DNA from: Shewanella sp. UCD-KL21
GTDB lineage: Bacteria > Pseudomonadota > Gammaproteobacteria > Enterobacterales > Shewanellaceae
Length of the DNA: 64,000 bases
Direction: 5' to 3'
Assembly: GCF_001957135.1 (NCBI RefSeq)
Contig: NZ_MPHK01000013.1
Location: 1-64,000 of the forward strand
The first letter of the stretch is position 1. The number at the start of each line of letters is the position of its first letter. The position numbers and the translations under genes are program-made. This document shows, in pieces, positions 43,682 to 54,675 of the stretch. The notes below the pieces were generated by a model. It was given only the letters and a program-made list of their open reading frames with translations. It did no database searches and was not told the origin of the DNA.

Positions 43682-44191
43682 ATGATAAATTCAGACCACG
43701 CTAATTTCCCTCGAGCCAGCTTTATCCGCCGTTGTGGCGCCATAATTTATGACTCGTTATTGGCTGTAGCCGTATATATGATTGCCGGTGCAATTGGTTT
43801 TGGCCTGTTTGTTGGCCTTACCAGCAGCGGCGTTATTTCAATGGATGGTTACGAGCACATTGCAGATGTACTGCATCAAACCCCATTGTATAAAGGTATT
43901 TATCAGTTATGGGTCGTGCTTTGTGTCGTCGCTTTTTATGCCTTATTTTGGAGCCGCGGCGGCCAAACATTAGGGATGAGAGCATGGCGTTTAAAAGTGC
44001 AGCACCCTAATGGGCAAAACTTAAGTTTTGTTACTGCGCTTGCTCGCGTGGTGTGGTCACTGGCTGGTATTGGTAACTTATTTATTCTTATCAATCCTGA
44101 TAAACAGGCGCTGCAAGATAAAATGACCCAATCAGAAGTCGTGGTACTGTCGGTTGAAGCGAACCAAATGCGCAATTGGCGCGGCGCTTAA
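43682..44191 (+). CDS. RDD-family membrane protein
   Basis: The 169-residue protein has three membrane helices. It carries the RDD pattern: an Arg in SFIRRCGAIIYDSLLAVAVY, Asp in the same helix, and RGGQTLGMRAWRLKVQHPN. RDD proteins are small transporters or envelope proteins of mostly unknown role. The ATG at 43682 with AAAGGA upstream is chosen over the longer frame from 43616. Confidence 0.88.
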   Translation: MINSDHANFPRASFIRRCGAIIYDSLLAVAVYMIAGAIGFGLFVGLTSSGVISMDGYEHIADVLHQTPLYKGIYQLWVVLCVVAFYALFWSRGGQTLGMRAWRLKVQHPNGQNLSFVTALARVVWSLAGIGNLFILINPDKQALQDKMTQSEVVVLSVEANQMRNWRGA

Positions 44192-44261
44192 CTAGCACCA
44201 CACGCTAAAAGCACGAGTTAATATCATCGGCTAATAGCCTAAACTCATACCCTCAAACAAC

Positions 44262-44294
44262 ACGCCGTAATCCTCTGGGTTACGGCGTTTTTTT
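44262..44294 (+). terminator. terminator of the RDD gene
   Basis: ACGCCGTAA (44262-44270) and TTACGGCGT (44280-44288) form a 9-bp stem with a 9-nt loop and a T-tract. Confidence 0.88.
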
Positions 44295-44445
44295 ATTGGC
44301 GCTGTAGAACATCAAGCCGTTAACATGGCGCAGCGATTTGGCTAAAGTTAAGGCTAATACTCAAATTAAAAACAGAACTAGTGCTCGAGCTAAAAACAGC
44401 ACTAGAACTAAAACCAGAGCTAAAGTACAGCAATAAAACCCTCAC
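44295..44445. repeat. imperfect short repeats between RDD and lptG genes
   Basis: The stretch 44376-44430 is a degenerate run of ACTAGAACTAAAA- and GAGCTAAA-like units. No gene or hairpin is seen. It is probably simple-sequence drift. Confidence 0.4.
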
Positions 44446-44478
44446 ATAAAAAATCCCAACAACTGACGTCATTGGGAT
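44446..44478 (-). terminator. terminator of the lptF-lptG operon
   Basis: ATCCCAA (44453-44459) pairs with TTGGGAT (44472-44478). On the minus strand the stem is followed by a T-tract, 50 bp after lptG. Confidence 0.75.
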
Positions 44479-44527
44479 AGTTATTATTGCAAACTTGCCA
44501 GCAGCAAACGCCCTAGCAAGCTAAAGG

Positions 44528-45586
44528 CTATTTTCTGATGAAGTATAACGCGCCAATACTAAACAGTACGGCCGGCATACCTGCACCTATATAGGCAGGT
44601 AAGCCATAAACAATACTCATAGGGCCAAATATCTCACTACAAATATAAAAGCTAAAGCCAGCAACCACGCCGAGCAAGACTCTTGCGCCCATGGTCACGG
44701 TTCTTAAGGGGCCAAATACAAATGACAGTGCCACTAAAATCATCACAGCGACAATAATTGGCTGCATAATTTTACGCCATAAAGCCAACTCATAACGACT
44801 CGGATCTTGCTGATTAGCTTCAAGGTAATCTAAATACCCCACCAGACCTTGAATGCTTAGCGCTTCAGGCTTTACTGACACCACACTTAATTTATCAGGG
44901 GTTAAGGTTGAGTCCCAAATGCGCTCTTCTTGGTATTCAAAGCTAATCTTGTCATCGGTGACTATGGTATTTTTAACATCAAATAAGCGCCATACATCAT
45001 TGGTAAATTTAGCGCTTTGAGCCTGAGTCATGGTGGTTAATTCTAACTGATCATTAAACTCATAAAAGGTCACTTTATTTAAAGTGTTTATGGTTTCAAC
45101 TTCACCAATATTGACAAATAAGTCACCGTCTCTTGCCCACACGCCTCGATGAGATTTGATCAGGCTGCCACCAGAAACTTTGGTTGCTTGTAGCTCTTTG
45201 GCGGTTCTTTCTGCAACAGGTGCGCCCCACTCGCCTAAGGCCATTACAATGATCATCAATGGAATGGCTGTTTTCATCGCTGAAATCGTAATTTGCAACC
45301 GAGACATACCCGACGCCTGCATGACCACTAATTCAGAGTTCGATGCCAACATTCCCATACCAATCAGCGCCCCAAGTAATACTGCAATGGGGAAAAACAA
45401 CTCAATATCACGGGGGATTAAGTAAATAACATAAATAATCGCATCAAACATAGTGTAAGCACCGCGGCCTACGACACGTAGCTGATCAACCCACTTAATA
45501 ATGCCTGACAGGCCAGTTAAAATAAGTAAGCATAGCGCCGACGAGCCAATAATTACTCGGGCAATATAGAGATCGAGTATCTTCAT
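44528..45586 (-). CDS. lptG: LPS export ABC transporter permease LptG
   Basis: LptG forms, with LptF and LptB2, the inner-membrane transporter that extracts lipopolysaccharide and pushes it onto the LptC-A bridge. The 352 residues have the YjgP/YjgQ family pattern: three N-terminal helices, a large periplasmic beta-jellyroll domain (about residues 125-260), then three C-terminal helices. LGALIGMGMLASNSELVVMQ is a family signature. Its start overlaps the lptF stop by 4 bp. The order lptF-lptG divergent from pepA is the classic one. Confidence 0.96.
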   Translation of the reverse strand: MKILDLYIARVIIGSSALCLLILTGLSGIIKWVDQLRVVGRGAYTMFDAIIYVIYLIPRDIELFFPIAVLLGALIGMGMLASNSELVVMQASGMSRLQITISAMKTAIPLMIIVMALGEWGAPVAERTAKELQATKVSGGSLIKSHRGVWARDGDLFVNIGEVETINTLNKVTFYEFNDQLELTTMTQAQSAKFTNDVWRLFDVKNTIVTDDKISFEYQEERIWDSTLTPDKLSVVSVKPEALSIQGLVGYLDYLEANQQDPSRYELALWRKIMQPIIVAVMILVALSFVFGPLRTVTMGARVLLGVVAGFSFYICSEIFGPMSIVYGLPAYIGAGMPAVLFSIGALYFIRK

Positions 45587-46695
45587 GCTGCCACCTTCTT
45601 ACGTTTAAGTAATTGCAGTAATTTAGCGCCACTTGGACGCTCTTTACCCAGTAACAGGATACCGATAATAAACGCGGAGCCATGGATCCACCACATACCT
45701 AATACTTGTGGGATCACTTCATCCTCAAGGGCTTTACGGCCGGCAACCATTAAGCCGAAATAGCCTAAATAAAGTAAAATCGCTGGGAACATTTTGGCAA
45801 ACTTACCTTGCCTTACATTCACCCGAGCCAGTGGCACTGCAATTAAAGTCATCAGTGGTATCGCTAAAGGCAGCGCTAAACGCCAATGGAATTCTGCTGC
45901 CGCTTCAGGGCCTGGCGTGGCAAGTAATTGATCAACCGGTAAAGCTGAAAGCTTACGACGACGTTCATCCACTTCTTGCTCTTTAATTTCCATCTTATAA
46001 CCACCAAACTCAATCATTTGATGGTCAAGGTTATTCGGGCTGCCTTGATAACGGGTACCATTATCAAGTTGTAATTGCTGGCTACCAAACTTATCTTCCA
46101 CTACGCGGCCATTTTCTGAAACCACAATATTAGTTAGGCCTTTTTCGTCTTCAGGATCAGGCAGTTGAGCCACAAACACTTTTTTTAATTCGTTAGATTT
46201 AGTGATTTTTTCAACAAACAACACAGCTCGGCCATTAGGACTAGCTTGAAAGCGGCCTTGGGTAATTGCTGCTAAACCGGCTTCTGATTGTGCCTGCTCT
46301 AGCACTTGGTTTTGTCTTTCTTCCGCCCATGGGCCAACATAAACCGATAAAATACCGGTAAACACTAGATTCGCCACCGCCAAAAGCAAGGTCACACGGG
46401 TAACATACCACTCACTGATCCCGACGCCATGAAGCACCACCATTTCATTTTCGGCATACATTCGCCCATGGGCGAGCAATATCCCTAAGAAAAAACTCAG
46501 CGGCAACACCAAAACGGTTAATTGCGGTAAATTTAGCCCCAATAAAGTCAGCACTAAAGATGCAGGAAAGTCGCCATCAGAGGCATCTCCCAGTACTCGC
46601 ACAAATTGCTGGCTAATAAAAATAGTTAACAGCACTAAAAGTATCGCAAATTGGGCTTTTAAAACTTCAACGATCAAGTATCTAAATACAATCAC
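45583..46695 (-). CDS. lptF: LPS export ABC transporter permease LptF
   Basis: LptF is the partner permease of LptG in the Lpt machine. The 370 residues share the layout: N-terminal helices with IFISQQFVRVLGDASDGDFP, a cytoplasmic coupling segment RMYAENEMVVLHGVGISEWY, a periplasmic jellyroll domain, and C-terminal helices with FHWRLALPLAIPLMTLIAVP. The gene is the first of the operon and is divergent from pepA across about 256 bp. Confidence 0.96.
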   Translation of the reverse strand: MIVFRYLIVEVLKAQFAILLVLLTIFISQQFVRVLGDASDGDFPASLVLTLLGLNLPQLTVLVLPLSFFLGILLAHGRMYAENEMVVLHGVGISEWYVTRVTLLLAVANLVFTGILSVYVGPWAEERQNQVLEQAQSEAGLAAITQGRFQASPNGRAVLFVEKITKSNELKKVFVAQLPDPEDEKGLTNIVVSENGRVVEDKFGSQQLQLDNGTRYQGSPNNLDHQMIEFGGYKMEIKEQEVDERRRKLSALPVDQLLATPGPEAAAEFHWRLALPLAIPLMTLIAVPLARVNVRQGKFAKMFPAILLYLGYFGLMVAGRKALEDEVIPQVLGMWWIHGSAFIIGILLLGKERPSGAKLLQLLKRKKVAA

Positions 46696-46951
46696 AGGTA
46701 GGATCCACAGTCTAAAACTTGTCTTTTTGCTGGTATCAGAGTAACTTCACTATTAAATGTCTGCTTTTAGCAGTTATTGATAGTTTTCTGACCAGCGCGT
46801 GAGCTTCTTTAAGTGTAATTCATTTAGCTGATATAGCAGAAAATTACCAAGGATTTATTTCCTTAAAGGTTTGTAAATATGGCCTAACGGGCCGAATTAA
46901 AACATTATCTAATAAATATAAAAATTTGTCTTTAATAATCTAGGAGTGCTC

Positions 46952-48460
46952 ATGGAGTTTAGCGTAAAGAGCGGCAGCCCCGAGAAACAACGTTCAGCTT
47001 GTATCGTTGTCGGTGTATACGAACCACGTCGTTTGTCAGGTATCGCAGAGCAGTTGGATAAAATCAGTGAAGGTTACATCAGTAACTTGCTTCGACGCGG
47101 TGATTTAGAAGGCAAACCTGGGCAGATGTTATTATTGCATCATGTACCAAATGTGCTCAGTGAGCGTGTTTTGTTAGTCGGTTGTGGCAAAGAGCGTGAA
47201 CTTGATGAGCGCCAATACAAACAAATTATCACAAAGACTATCAACACCTTAAATGAAACGGGTTCTATGGAAGCGGTTTGCTTCTTAACTGAATTACACG
47301 TTAAAGGTCGCGATACTTATTGGAAAGTACGCCAAGCGGTTGAAACCACTTATAACAGTTTATATAGCTTTGATGCGCTAAAAACCCGTAAAGGCGAAAC
47401 CCGTCGTCCGTTACGTAAAATGGTATTTAATGTCCCGACTCGCCGCGAGTTAACCCTTGGCGAACGAGCTATCGACCATGGTATGGCAGTATCATCAGGC
47501 ATGCACTTATGCCGTGACGTTGCCAACATGCCGCCAAATATTTGTAATCCGGCATACTTAGCCTCTCAAGCACGTCAAATTGCTGAAGTTCATGACTGCC
47601 TTACGGTTTCAACTGTAGGCGAAGAGCAAATGGCAAAACTCGGTATGCATTCATACCTTGCTGTAGGTCGTGCTAGTGCCAATGAATCTATCATGACAGT
47701 AATGGAATATAAGGGCGCAGTTGATGAAACTCAAAAGCCTATCGTCCTTGTTGGTAAAGGCCTTACCTTCGATTCTGGTGGTATTTCATTAAAGCCGGGC
47801 GAAGCCATGGATGAAATGAAATACGACATGGGCGGCGCTGCCGGTGTTATTGGTGCCATGAAAGCCTTATGTGAAATGAAGCTGCCAATTAACGTTATCG
47901 GTATTCTTGCCGGTTGTGAAAACATGGTTGCGGGTAATGCTTATCGCCCTGGTGACATCTTAACCACTATGTCAGGTCAAACTGTTGAAGTGCTTAATAC
48001 TGATGCTGAAGGCCGCTTAGTATTATGTGATGTGCTGACTTATGTAGAGCGCTTTGACCCAGAATTAGTGATTGATACTGCCACCTTAACTGGTGCTTGT
48101 GTCATTGCACTGGGCAAACATGCTTCAGGTTTATTCTCATCTCATAATCCACTCGCCCATGAAATACTCAATGCCGGTGAGCAATCAGGCGACCGCGCAT
48201 GGCGCATGCCGATTTGGGATGAGTATCAAGAAATGCTTGAAAGCCCATTTGCTGATATGACCAACCTAGGTGGTCGTCCAGCGGGTTCAATCACTGCAGC
48301 TTGTTTCTTAGCGCGCTTTGCTAAAAAATATAACTGGGCACATCTTGATGTTGCCGGTACAGCTTGGAACAGTGGCGCTAATAAAGGCTCTACAGGTCGT
48401 CCAGTGCCAATATTAAGCCAGTTCTTATTGAACCGCGCCGGAGTTGAGCAAGGCGAGTAA
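46952..48460 (+). CDS. pepA: leucyl aminopeptidase PepA
   Basis: PepA is an M17 hexameric aminopeptidase, also a DNA-binding regulator and Xer accessory factor in E. coli. The 503-residue protein has [20 protein letters not shown] with metal-binding Lys and Asp, and the signature NTDAEGRL near residue 348. The ATG at 46952 with TAGGAG upstream gives the N-terminus [13 protein letters not shown], matching E. coli; the GTG two codons earlier is rejected. It heads pepA-holC-valS. Confidence 0.97.
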   Translation: MEFSVKSGSPEKQRSACIVVGVYEPRRLSGIAEQLDKISEGYISNLLRRGDLEGKPGQMLLLHHVPNVLSERVLLVGCGKERELDERQYKQIITKTINTLNETGSMEAVCFLTELHVKGRDTYWKVRQAVETTYNSLYSFDALKTRKGETRRPLRKMVFNVPTRRELTLGERAIDHGMAVSSGMHLCRDVANMPPNICNPAYLASQARQIAEVHDCLTVSTVGEEQMAKLGMHSYLAVGRASANESIMTVMEYKGAVDETQKPIVLVGKGLTFDSGGISLKPGEAMDEMKYDMGGAAGVIGAMKALCEMKLPINVIGILAGCENMVAGNAYRPGDILTTMSGQTVEVLNTDAEGRLVLCDVLTYVERFDPELVIDTATLTGACVIALGKHASGLFSSHNPLAHEILNAGEQSGDRAWRMPIWDEYQEMLESPFADMTNLGGRPAGSITAACFLARFAKKYNWAHLDVAGTAWNSGANKGSTGRPVPILSQFLLNRAGVEQGE

Positions 48461-48470
48461 TCGACTGTTT

Positions 48471-48507
48471 TTGCAAACACCTTGTTGCAAACACCTTGTT
48501 GCAAACA
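48471..48507. repeat. 14-bp tandem repeat after pepA
   Basis: TTGCAAACACCTTG occurs twice (48471-48484, 48485-48498), then a partial third unit. It is located between the pepA stop and its terminator. No function is indicated. Confidence 0.6.
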
Positions 48508-48538
48508 GTTTGCTGTAAATACAGGCAGTAACCAAATC

Positions 48539-48567
48539 AAAGGCGAAGTAACTACTTCGCCTTTTTT
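48539..48567 (+). terminator. terminator after pepA
   Basis: AAAGGCGAAGT (48539-48549) and ACTTCGCCTTT (48554-48564) form an 11-bp stem with a 4-nt loop and a T run. Confidence 0.88.
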
Positions 48568-48819
48568 ATCCCTCTTGTTCGCAGGTTTACACATTTAAGG
48601 CCGCAAATAAGACCGCAAAAACAACTCTCTTCCAATAGCAAGCAAGTCGCAAGCGATTAGCAAGCAAACCAATAAGCCTGACAAATAAAAGCGAACACAA
48701 GGATTGCTAAAATTTCAGCAGCTTTCTATTCAATTAAGCAAAATTAACTCTTCTGCACCCTAGCCCCAATCGATGCTTTTAGTGTAAAATTCGCCTTTAC
48801 TTCATCAAAATTTAAAATA
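48568..48819. other. intergenic region upstream of holC
   Basis: No gene is visible. Short AGCAAG-type repeats occur near 48640-48670. It probably holds a holC-valS promoter, not identified. Confidence 0.35.
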
Positions 48820-49272
48820 ATGTCAAAGACTCTGTTTTACTTAATGCCAGCAATCAATACCCAAGCCAGTGCGCTTGAAAGCGTATATCTTGCAGCATGT
48901 CAGATTGCAGAACGGCATTATCGCCAGCAGCAGCTTGTTTATATTCACTGTCAGAATAAACAACAAGCCTATGCCATTGATGAATTATTATGGCAATTTG
49001 AGCCAACAGCATTTGTTCCCCACAATTTAAAAGGGGAAGGACCAATAACCGGTTCACCTGTCGAGATTGGTTTTGATAAATTAGGCGCCAATAAAAGTCG
49101 CCAATTACTGATAAACCTAGCAGACCAAGTGCCAGCATTTGCGGTTAACTTTCCGCATATTATCGATTTTGTTGCTAATGATGATGCGCTTAAACAGATT
49201 GCCCGTGCTCGCTACCGTGAATACAAGCAATTAGGCATTGAGCTTACGACCACTGAGTTCACTGGCGTTTAA
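48820..49272 (+). CDS. holC: DNA polymerase III chi subunit
   Basis: Chi links the clamp loader (through psi) to single-strand DNA-binding protein. The 150 residues match HolC: KTLFYLMPAINTQASALESV, then VYIHCQNKQQAYAIDELLWQ, PITGSPVEIGFDK-type and FVANDDALKQIARARYREYK near the end. It lies between pepA and valS, the conserved gammaproteobacterial order, 58 bp before valS. Confidence 0.93.
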   Translation: MSKTLFYLMPAINTQASALESVYLAACQIAERHYRQQQLVYIHCQNKQQAYAIDELLWQFEPTAFVPHNLKGEGPITGSPVEIGFDKLGANKSRQLLINLADQVPAFAVNFPHIIDFVANDDALKQIARARYREYKQLGIELTTTEFTGV

Positions 49273-49330
49273 GTCAGTTGATTCGTTAACAATACCAACT
49301 ATTAATTTAGATTGAGAAAACAAAAATTCC

Positions 49331-52246
49331 ATGGAAAAAACATATAATCCGCAGTCAATTGAGCAATCTCTATACCAAAATTGGGAAGAGCAAGGCTACT
49401 TCAAACCACATGGCGATGAGTCAAAAGGTAACTATTGCATCATGATCCCGCCACCGAATGTGACGGGTAGTTTGCACATGGGTCATGCATTCCAAGACAC
49501 CATCATGGATACGTTGACTCGCTACCAGCGCATGAAGGGCAAAAACACCCTTTGGCAAGTGGGTACCGATCACGCAGGTATTGCAACCCAAATGCTGGTT
49601 GAGCGTAAAGTCTTTGCTGAAGAAGGTTTAGGTCGTCACGACCTAGGGCGTGATAACTTTATCGAGCGTATCTGGGATTGGAAAAATGAATCAGGTGGCA
49701 CCATCACCAAACAGCTACGTCGTTTAGGCGCTTCTGTTGATTGGGATCGTGAACGTTTTACCATGGACGAAGGCATGTCTGAAGCCGTCCAAGAAGTGTT
49801 TGTACGCTTATATGATGACCAGTTGATTTACCGTGGTAAACGCTTAGTCAACTGGGATCCAAAACTGCACACTGCTATTTCAGATCTCGAAGTAGAAAAC
49901 AAAGAAAAGCAAGGCAGCATGTGGCATTTCCGCTACCCGCTAGCTGATGGTGCACTAACTGCTGACGGTAAAGACTACTTAGAAGTTGCCACCACGCGTC
50001 CTGAAACCATGCTAGGTGATAGTGCCGTTGCAGTTCACCCTGATGACGAGCGTTACCAATCACTTATTGGCAAGTTCATTCTTCTGCCAATCGTTAACCG
50101 TCGTATTCCAGTTGTGGCAGATGACTATGTTGACATGGAATTTGGTACTGGCTGTGTGAAAATCACCCCAGCTCATGACTTTAACGATTATGAAGTCGGT
50201 AAGCGTCACGCCCTGCCTATGTTCAACATCTTAACTATCAATGCTGACATTCGTAGCGCTGCAGAAGTGGTGAATACTGATGGCACCGCAAACACCGAAT
50301 TAGATAACAGCTTACCTGAGCGTTATGCCGGTCTTGAGCGCTTTGCTGCTCGTAAAGCCATTGTTGAAGAATTCGACACTTTAGGTTTATTAGGCAAAAT
50401 TGATCCTCACGGATTAAAAGTGCCATACGGCGACCGCTCTGGCGTGGTTATTGAGCCACTACTTACTGACCAATGGTATGTGTCAGTTGCGCCTATGGCT
50501 AAAACAGCCATGGAAGCGGTTGATAACGGCGACATCAAGTTTGTGCCACAGCAATACGAGAATATGTACAACTCTTGGATGCGCGACATTCAAGATTGGT
50601 GTATTTCACGTCAACTTTGGTGGGGACATCGTATCCCAGCTTGGTATGACGAAAGTGGCAAAGTCTATGTAGGTCGTGACGAAGCAGAAGTTCGCACTAA
50701 GCATAAGCTAGATGACTCGGTTGTTTTACGTCAAGATAACGATGTACTAGATACCTGGTTCAGCTCAGCGTTATGGACTTTCTCTACACTTGGCTGGCCA
50801 AAAAATACTGAAGAATTGAAAGCTTTCCACCCAACCGACGTGTTGGTAACGGGTTTTGATATTATCTTCTTTTGGGTGGCGCGCATGATCATGATGACCA
50901 TGCATTTCATCAAAGATGAAAACGGCAAGCCACAAGTGCCTTTCAAAACGGTATATGTCACTGGACTTATCCGTGATGAAGCCGGTAATAAGATGTCCAA
51001 ATCTAAAGGTAACGTATTAGATCCTTTAGACATGATTGACGGTATCGATCTTGAATCTCTGGTTGAAAAACGCACCGGCAATATGATGCAGCCAAAAATG
51101 GCCGCTAAAATTGAAAAAAGCACCCGTAAAGAATTCAGTGAAGGTATTGAAGCACACGGTACTGATGCACTGCGCTTTACTTTAGCTTCAATGGCATCAA
51201 CCGGTCGCGATATCAACTGGGACATGAAACGCCTTGATGGTTACCGCAGCTTCTGTAACAAGATCTGGAACGCATCACGTTACGTGTTGATGAACACTGA
51301 AGTGCAAACTGAAGATGCAGCTGACGATGCTATCGGTGTAGCATTAGATTGCGGCCAAATTTTGGTTGATGGTAAGCCAGGGGCAATGGAATTGTCGCTA
51401 GCTGATCGCTGGATTATCGGTCTGTTTAACGAAACCGTTAAAACCTACGATGAGCACATGGCCAATTACCGTTTCGACTTAGCGGCTAATACTATTTATG
51501 AGTTCACCTGGAACCAATTCTGTGACTGGTACCTAGAGCTCACTAAGCCGGTAATGCAAAACGGCACCGATGCACAACTGCGTGGCACACGTCATACGCT
51601 GGTTAATGTACTTGAGCAGATGCAGCGCCTAATGCACCCAATGATGCCTTACCTTACTGAAACTATCTGGCAACGCGTTAAGCCGCTAGCAGGTGTTGAA
51701 GGTGATACCTTAATGATTGCCCAATTCCCTGAGTATGACGCAACTAAGGTTGACGCGCAAGCAATGGAAGATCTTGAGTGGGTTAAGCAAGTCATTACTG
51801 CTGTGCGTAACATTCGCGCTGAGCTAAACATTGCCCCATCTAAACCACTGAATGCCCTACTTCGCGGCGTGAGTGAGCAAGATAAGGCACGTTTAGAGGC
51901 TAACCAAACCTTCTTCAAGACTTTAGCTAAGCTTGAGTCTATGACGATTCTAGCTGACGGTGAAACTGCACCTATGTCGACGACCCAACTTGTCGGTGAC
52001 ATGGAGCTATTAATCCCAATGGCAGGTCTTATCGATGTGGCTAAAGAAGTAGCCCGTATCGACAAGCTACTTGAAAAAGCAGCTGGCGAGTTCAAGCGCA
52101 TTGAAGGCAAGTTATCTAACCAAGGTTTTGTAGCTAAAGCCCCTGCTGCCGTGATTGAAAAAGAACGTGCTAAGCAAGCTGAATATCAACGCGATATGGA
52201 TAAGCTTGCAGAACAAAAAGCCGAACTTGCCAAGCTAGAAGGCTAA
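49331..52246 (+). CDS. valS: valyl-tRNA synthetase
   Basis: ValS charges tRNA-Val. The 971-residue class I synthetase has [15 protein letters not shown] with the HIGH-type HMGH (49-52). The editing domain includes [18 protein letters not shown], and the KMSKS loop is in [14 protein letters not shown] (about residue 556). The C-terminal coiled-coil arm typical of ValRS is visible in the last 65 residues ([20 protein letters not shown]). Length is slightly above the E. coli 951. Confidence 0.98.
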   Translation: MEKTYNPQSIEQSLYQNWEEQGYFKPHGDESKGNYCIMIPPPNVTGSLHMGHAFQDTIMDTLTRYQRMKGKNTLWQVGTDHAGIATQMLVERKVFAEEGLGRHDLGRDNFIERIWDWKNESGGTITKQLRRLGASVDWDRERFTMDEGMSEAVQEVFVRLYDDQLIYRGKRLVNWDPKLHTAISDLEVENKEKQGSMWHFRYPLADGALTADGKDYLEVATTRPETMLGDSAVAVHPDDERYQSLIGKFILLPIVNRRIPVVADDYVDMEFGTGCVKITPAHDFNDYEVGKRHALPMFNILTINADIRSAAEVVNTDGTANTELDNSLPERYAGLERFAARKAIVEEFDTLGLLGKIDPHGLKVPYGDRSGVVIEPLLTDQWYVSVAPMAKTAMEAVDNGDIKFVPQQYENMYNSWMRDIQDWCISRQLWWGHRIPAWYDESGKVYVGRDEAEVRTKHKLDDSVVLRQDNDVLDTWFSSALWTFSTLGWPKNTEELKAFHPTDVLVTGFDIIFFWVARMIMMTMHFIKDENGKPQVPFKTVYVTGLIRDEAGNKMSKSKGNVLDPLDMIDGIDLESLVEKRTGNMMQPKMAAKIEKSTRKEFSEGIEAHGTDALRFTLASMASTGRDINWDMKRLDGYRSFCNKIWNASRYVLMNTEVQTEDAADDAIGVALDCGQILVDGKPGAMELSLADRWIIGLFNETVKTYDEHMANYRFDLAANTIYEFTWNQFCDWYLELTKPVMQNGTDAQLRGTRHTLVNVLEQMQRLMHPMMPYLTETIWQRVKPLAGVEGDTLMIAQFPEYDATKVDAQAMEDLEWVKQVITAVRNIRAELNIAPSKPLNALLRGVSEQDKARLEANQTFFKTLAKLESMTILADGETAPMSTTQLVGDMELLIPMAGLIDVAKEVARIDKLLEKAAGEFKRIEGKLSNQGFVAKAPAAVIEKERAKQAEYQRDMDKLAEQKAELAKLEG

Positions 52247-52293
52247 GTAAGAAAGCTTGGTTTATTTGCCATCTCGCTAAATAAACCCAAACT

Positions 52294-52327
52294 AAAAAGG
52301 CTATCAAGGTAATTGGTAGCCTTTTTT
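52294..52327 (+). terminator. terminator of valS
   Basis: AAAAAGGCTA (52294-52303) pairs with TAGCCTTTTT (52317-52326), loop 13 nt, T-tract at the end. Confidence 0.82.
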
Positions 52328-52635
52328 AATGGCTAAAATTAACCCAAGCGATGAAAAGTATGATTGTTGAGCAGTTACAATAGATTGTAAAAACTTATCT
52401 CCATTAAGTTAATTACAACGCCACTGGCGGCTTATTCAGGCAAATAATACCTAAAAAAATGGTCAAAATGGCTTAGATACTGTATAAGCTTCGCCTCTAG
52501 ATATTTTTCATCCATTTTAAGAGTCTTGAAGCTTTAGTTTATAATTACTGATTAAGCTTAAGTTAGCTTCAAATGCCTTGGTTTATGACCTTGGCTCAAA
52601 TACTCGATATTTAAAACGATAGGCAGGCACAACAC
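52328..52635. other. intergenic region between valS and the SEC-C gene
   Basis: No gene is visible in about 308 bp. A perfect TATAAT occurs at 52540-52545, about 90 bp before the SEC-C gene, with only a weak -35 (TTTAAG). A promoter here is plausible. Confidence 0.35.
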
Positions 52636-52971
52636 ATGTCAGATAAATTCTTTTTCAAAGGCCGTCAAACGCCAAAACCTGCCTATGGCGAAAGTGGTTA
52701 CAACACCAAACGCCAAGCTAAACCTGGCACTGCAGCGCTTCCTTTACAGTTATCAGTGCAAACAGACGCACGTAAGCTTGAAGTAGAGGCATTAGTTGAG
52801 GCAAACGCGCTATTTGCATCAATTACCGTTAACCCTGACGTCGCTGAAGATATTTTTGCGCTTCTGGGTATTTTAAACAAACCAACGGCAGTCACCGCAG
52901 AAGCCAAAATTAACCGTAACGACCCTTGTACTTGTGGTAGCCGTAAGAAATATAAAAAGTGCTGTGGCTAA
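52636..52971 (+). CDS. SEC-C motif protein (PBPRA1643 family)
   Basis: The 111-residue protein ends in a SEC-C zinc-binding motif, [17 protein letters not shown], like the SecA C-terminus. The N-terminal [20 protein letters not shown] is that of a small family named after Photobacterium PBPRA1643. It may bind ribosomes or SecB, as SEC-C motifs do, but its role is unknown. Confidence 0.87.
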   Translation: MSDKFFFKGRQTPKPAYGESGYNTKRQAKPGTAALPLQLSVQTDARKLEVEALVEANALFASITVNPDVAEDIFALLGILNKPTAVTAEAKINRNDPCTCGSRKKYKKCCG

Positions 52972-52997
52972 GTCCTTTAAGTGACAGTCGATTAATT

Positions 52998-53023
52998 AAA
53001 GCGAGCGATTAGCTCGCTTTTTT
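52998..53023 (+). terminator. terminator of the SEC-C gene
   Basis: AAAGCGAGC (52998-53006) and GCTCGCTTT (53012-53020) form a 9-bp stem with a 5-nt loop and a T-tract. Confidence 0.88.
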
Positions 53024-53148
53024 GTATAAAAAAACGCCCTCCGAAACGCATTTATCACATTCCCGCTCAGTAACTTTGGTAAATTTGGTTAATTTAGGTA
53101 AAGTGTCTGCCGACCTATTGTTAATAATAATAATCATAAGGGTGATTT

Positions 53149-54675
53149 ATGAGTGAAAATTCACACTCAGGCAACGACCTAAGAGAAGTGAAACAGCTGG
53201 GCATGTGGGCATCTATTGCCAGCTTAAGTTATATATTTTGGATTGTCGGCGGCATGGAGTTGGTGGAGCGTATTGCCTACTATGGGGTAAAAGCCAGTGC
53301 CGGTTTATATGCTAAAACACCGACCTCTGAAGGCGGCTTGGGTATTAGCCTCAGTGATTACGGTGTCATTATTGCCATTTGGGCATTTATGCAAACCTTC
53401 ATTCCGGTGTTTACTGGCGGGATATCTGATCGCGTCGGCTACAAAGAAACCATCTTTGCCTCAACAGTCATCAAGATCATTGGTTACTTGGTGATGGCGA
53501 TGTTCCCAAGCTTTTATGGCTTCTTGATTGGCGCAATATTATTGGCCGCAGGGACAGGGATCTTTAAGCCGGGTATTCAAGGCACTTTAGTGCTTTCAAC
53601 AGGACGTCAAAACACCTCAATGGCCTGGGGTATATTCTACCAAGTGGTCAATATTGGTGGCTTCCTTGGGCCTTTAGTGGCTGTACATATGCGTCAGTTA
53701 TCTTGGGATAATGTGTTTTACGCTTGTGCTGCCATCATCTCACTTAACTTCTTATTTTTACTAGCTTATAAAGAGCCAGGTAAAGAAGAACGACTTGAGC
53801 GGGCCCGCAAAGTCAAATCAGGCGAAATTAAACAAGAAGCCTTGTGGCGTGATGCACTTCATGAACTGAAAAAGCCCGTTGTTATCTACTATATGTTGGT
53901 ATTTGCTGGTTTCTGGTTCTTATTTAATGCCTTATTTGATGTATTACCTATTCATATTGCTGAATGGGTTGATACCAGTGTGATTGTTACCTCTCTATTT
54001 GGCCCAGAAGGCACCTCTAACGGCTTTTTCCAGTTTTGGTTAGGCCTTGATAATACTGGTACTAAGGTGATGCCTGAAGGCATGCTCAATCTCAATGCTG
54101 GTATGATCATGACCAGTTGTTTCTTGGTTGCTGCACTTACCGCTAAGTATCGTATTACCACTGCCATGTTAGGTGGTTGTTTACTGAGTATTTTGGCATT
54201 CGTGCTCATTGGCGCAACCAATGCTGCATGGATGATTGTACTGGCTATTGCAATGTTCTCATTCGGCGAAATGATGATTAGCCCGAAGAAAAATGAGTTC
54301 ATGGGTAATATTGCCCCTGAAGGTAAAAAAGCCATGTACTTAGGCTTTGTGATGTTACCTCAAGGGATAGGCTGGACGCTAGAAGGCTACTTTGGGCCTA
54401 AACTGTATGAGATGTATGCCTCAAAAGAGATTTTCTCACTGCAGCTTCTTGCAGAGCGTGGCATGAGTCAAACAGATGTTGATGCTATCCCCCAAGGCGA
54501 AGCATTTTCAACCTTAGTGGCTTATACCGGTGAGCCTGCACAACAGCTAACAACGCTGCTGTATAACACCCACAGTATCGGCAATGCTTGGTATATTATC
54601 GCCGCTGTCGGGACGATTTCGGCAGTAGGGATTTATCTTTACGGTAAGTGGCTATTTAAACTGCAACAGAGCTAA
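53149..54675 (+). CDS. POT-family peptide transporter (MFS)
   Basis: The 508-residue membrane protein has the proton-coupled oligopeptide transporter layout, about 12-14 helices. Motifs are MELVERIAYYGVKA (ExxER-type proton/peptide motif), GGISDRVGYKETIFA, and FMGNIAPEGKKAMYLGF. The divergence from DtpA/DtpB is large and the substrate is uncertain. Its last 40 codons are duplicated in tandem downstream (54690-54823). A terminator shared with satP lies beyond. Confidence 0.8.
   Translation: MSENSHSGNDLREVKQLGMWASIASLSYIFWIVGGMELVERIAYYGVKASAGLYAKTPTSEGGLGISLSDYGVIIAIWAFMQTFIPVFTGGISDRVGYKETIFASTVIKIIGYLVMAMFPSFYGFLIGAILLAAGTGIFKPGIQGTLVLSTGRQNTSMAWGIFYQVVNIGGFLGPLVAVHMRQLSWDNVFYACAAIISLNFLFLLAYKEPGKEERLERARKVKSGEIKQEALWRDALHELKKPVVIYYMLVFAGFWFLFNALFDVLPIHIAEWVDTSVIVTSLFGPEGTSNGFFQFWLGLDNTGTKVMPEGMLNLNAGMIMTSCFLVAALTAKYRITTAMLGGCLLSILAFVLIGATNAAWMIVLAIAMFSFGEMMISPKKNEFMGNIAPEGKKAMYLGFVMLPQGIGWTLEGYFGPKLYEMYASKEIFSLQLLAERGMSQTDVDAIPQGEAFSTLVAYTGEPAQQLTTLLYNTHSIGNAWYIIAAVGTISAVGIYLYGKWLFKLQQS

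Noticed and set aside
44376..44430. Functional repeat array
   Set aside because: Units are short and degenerate with no phasing; it looks like simple-sequence drift.
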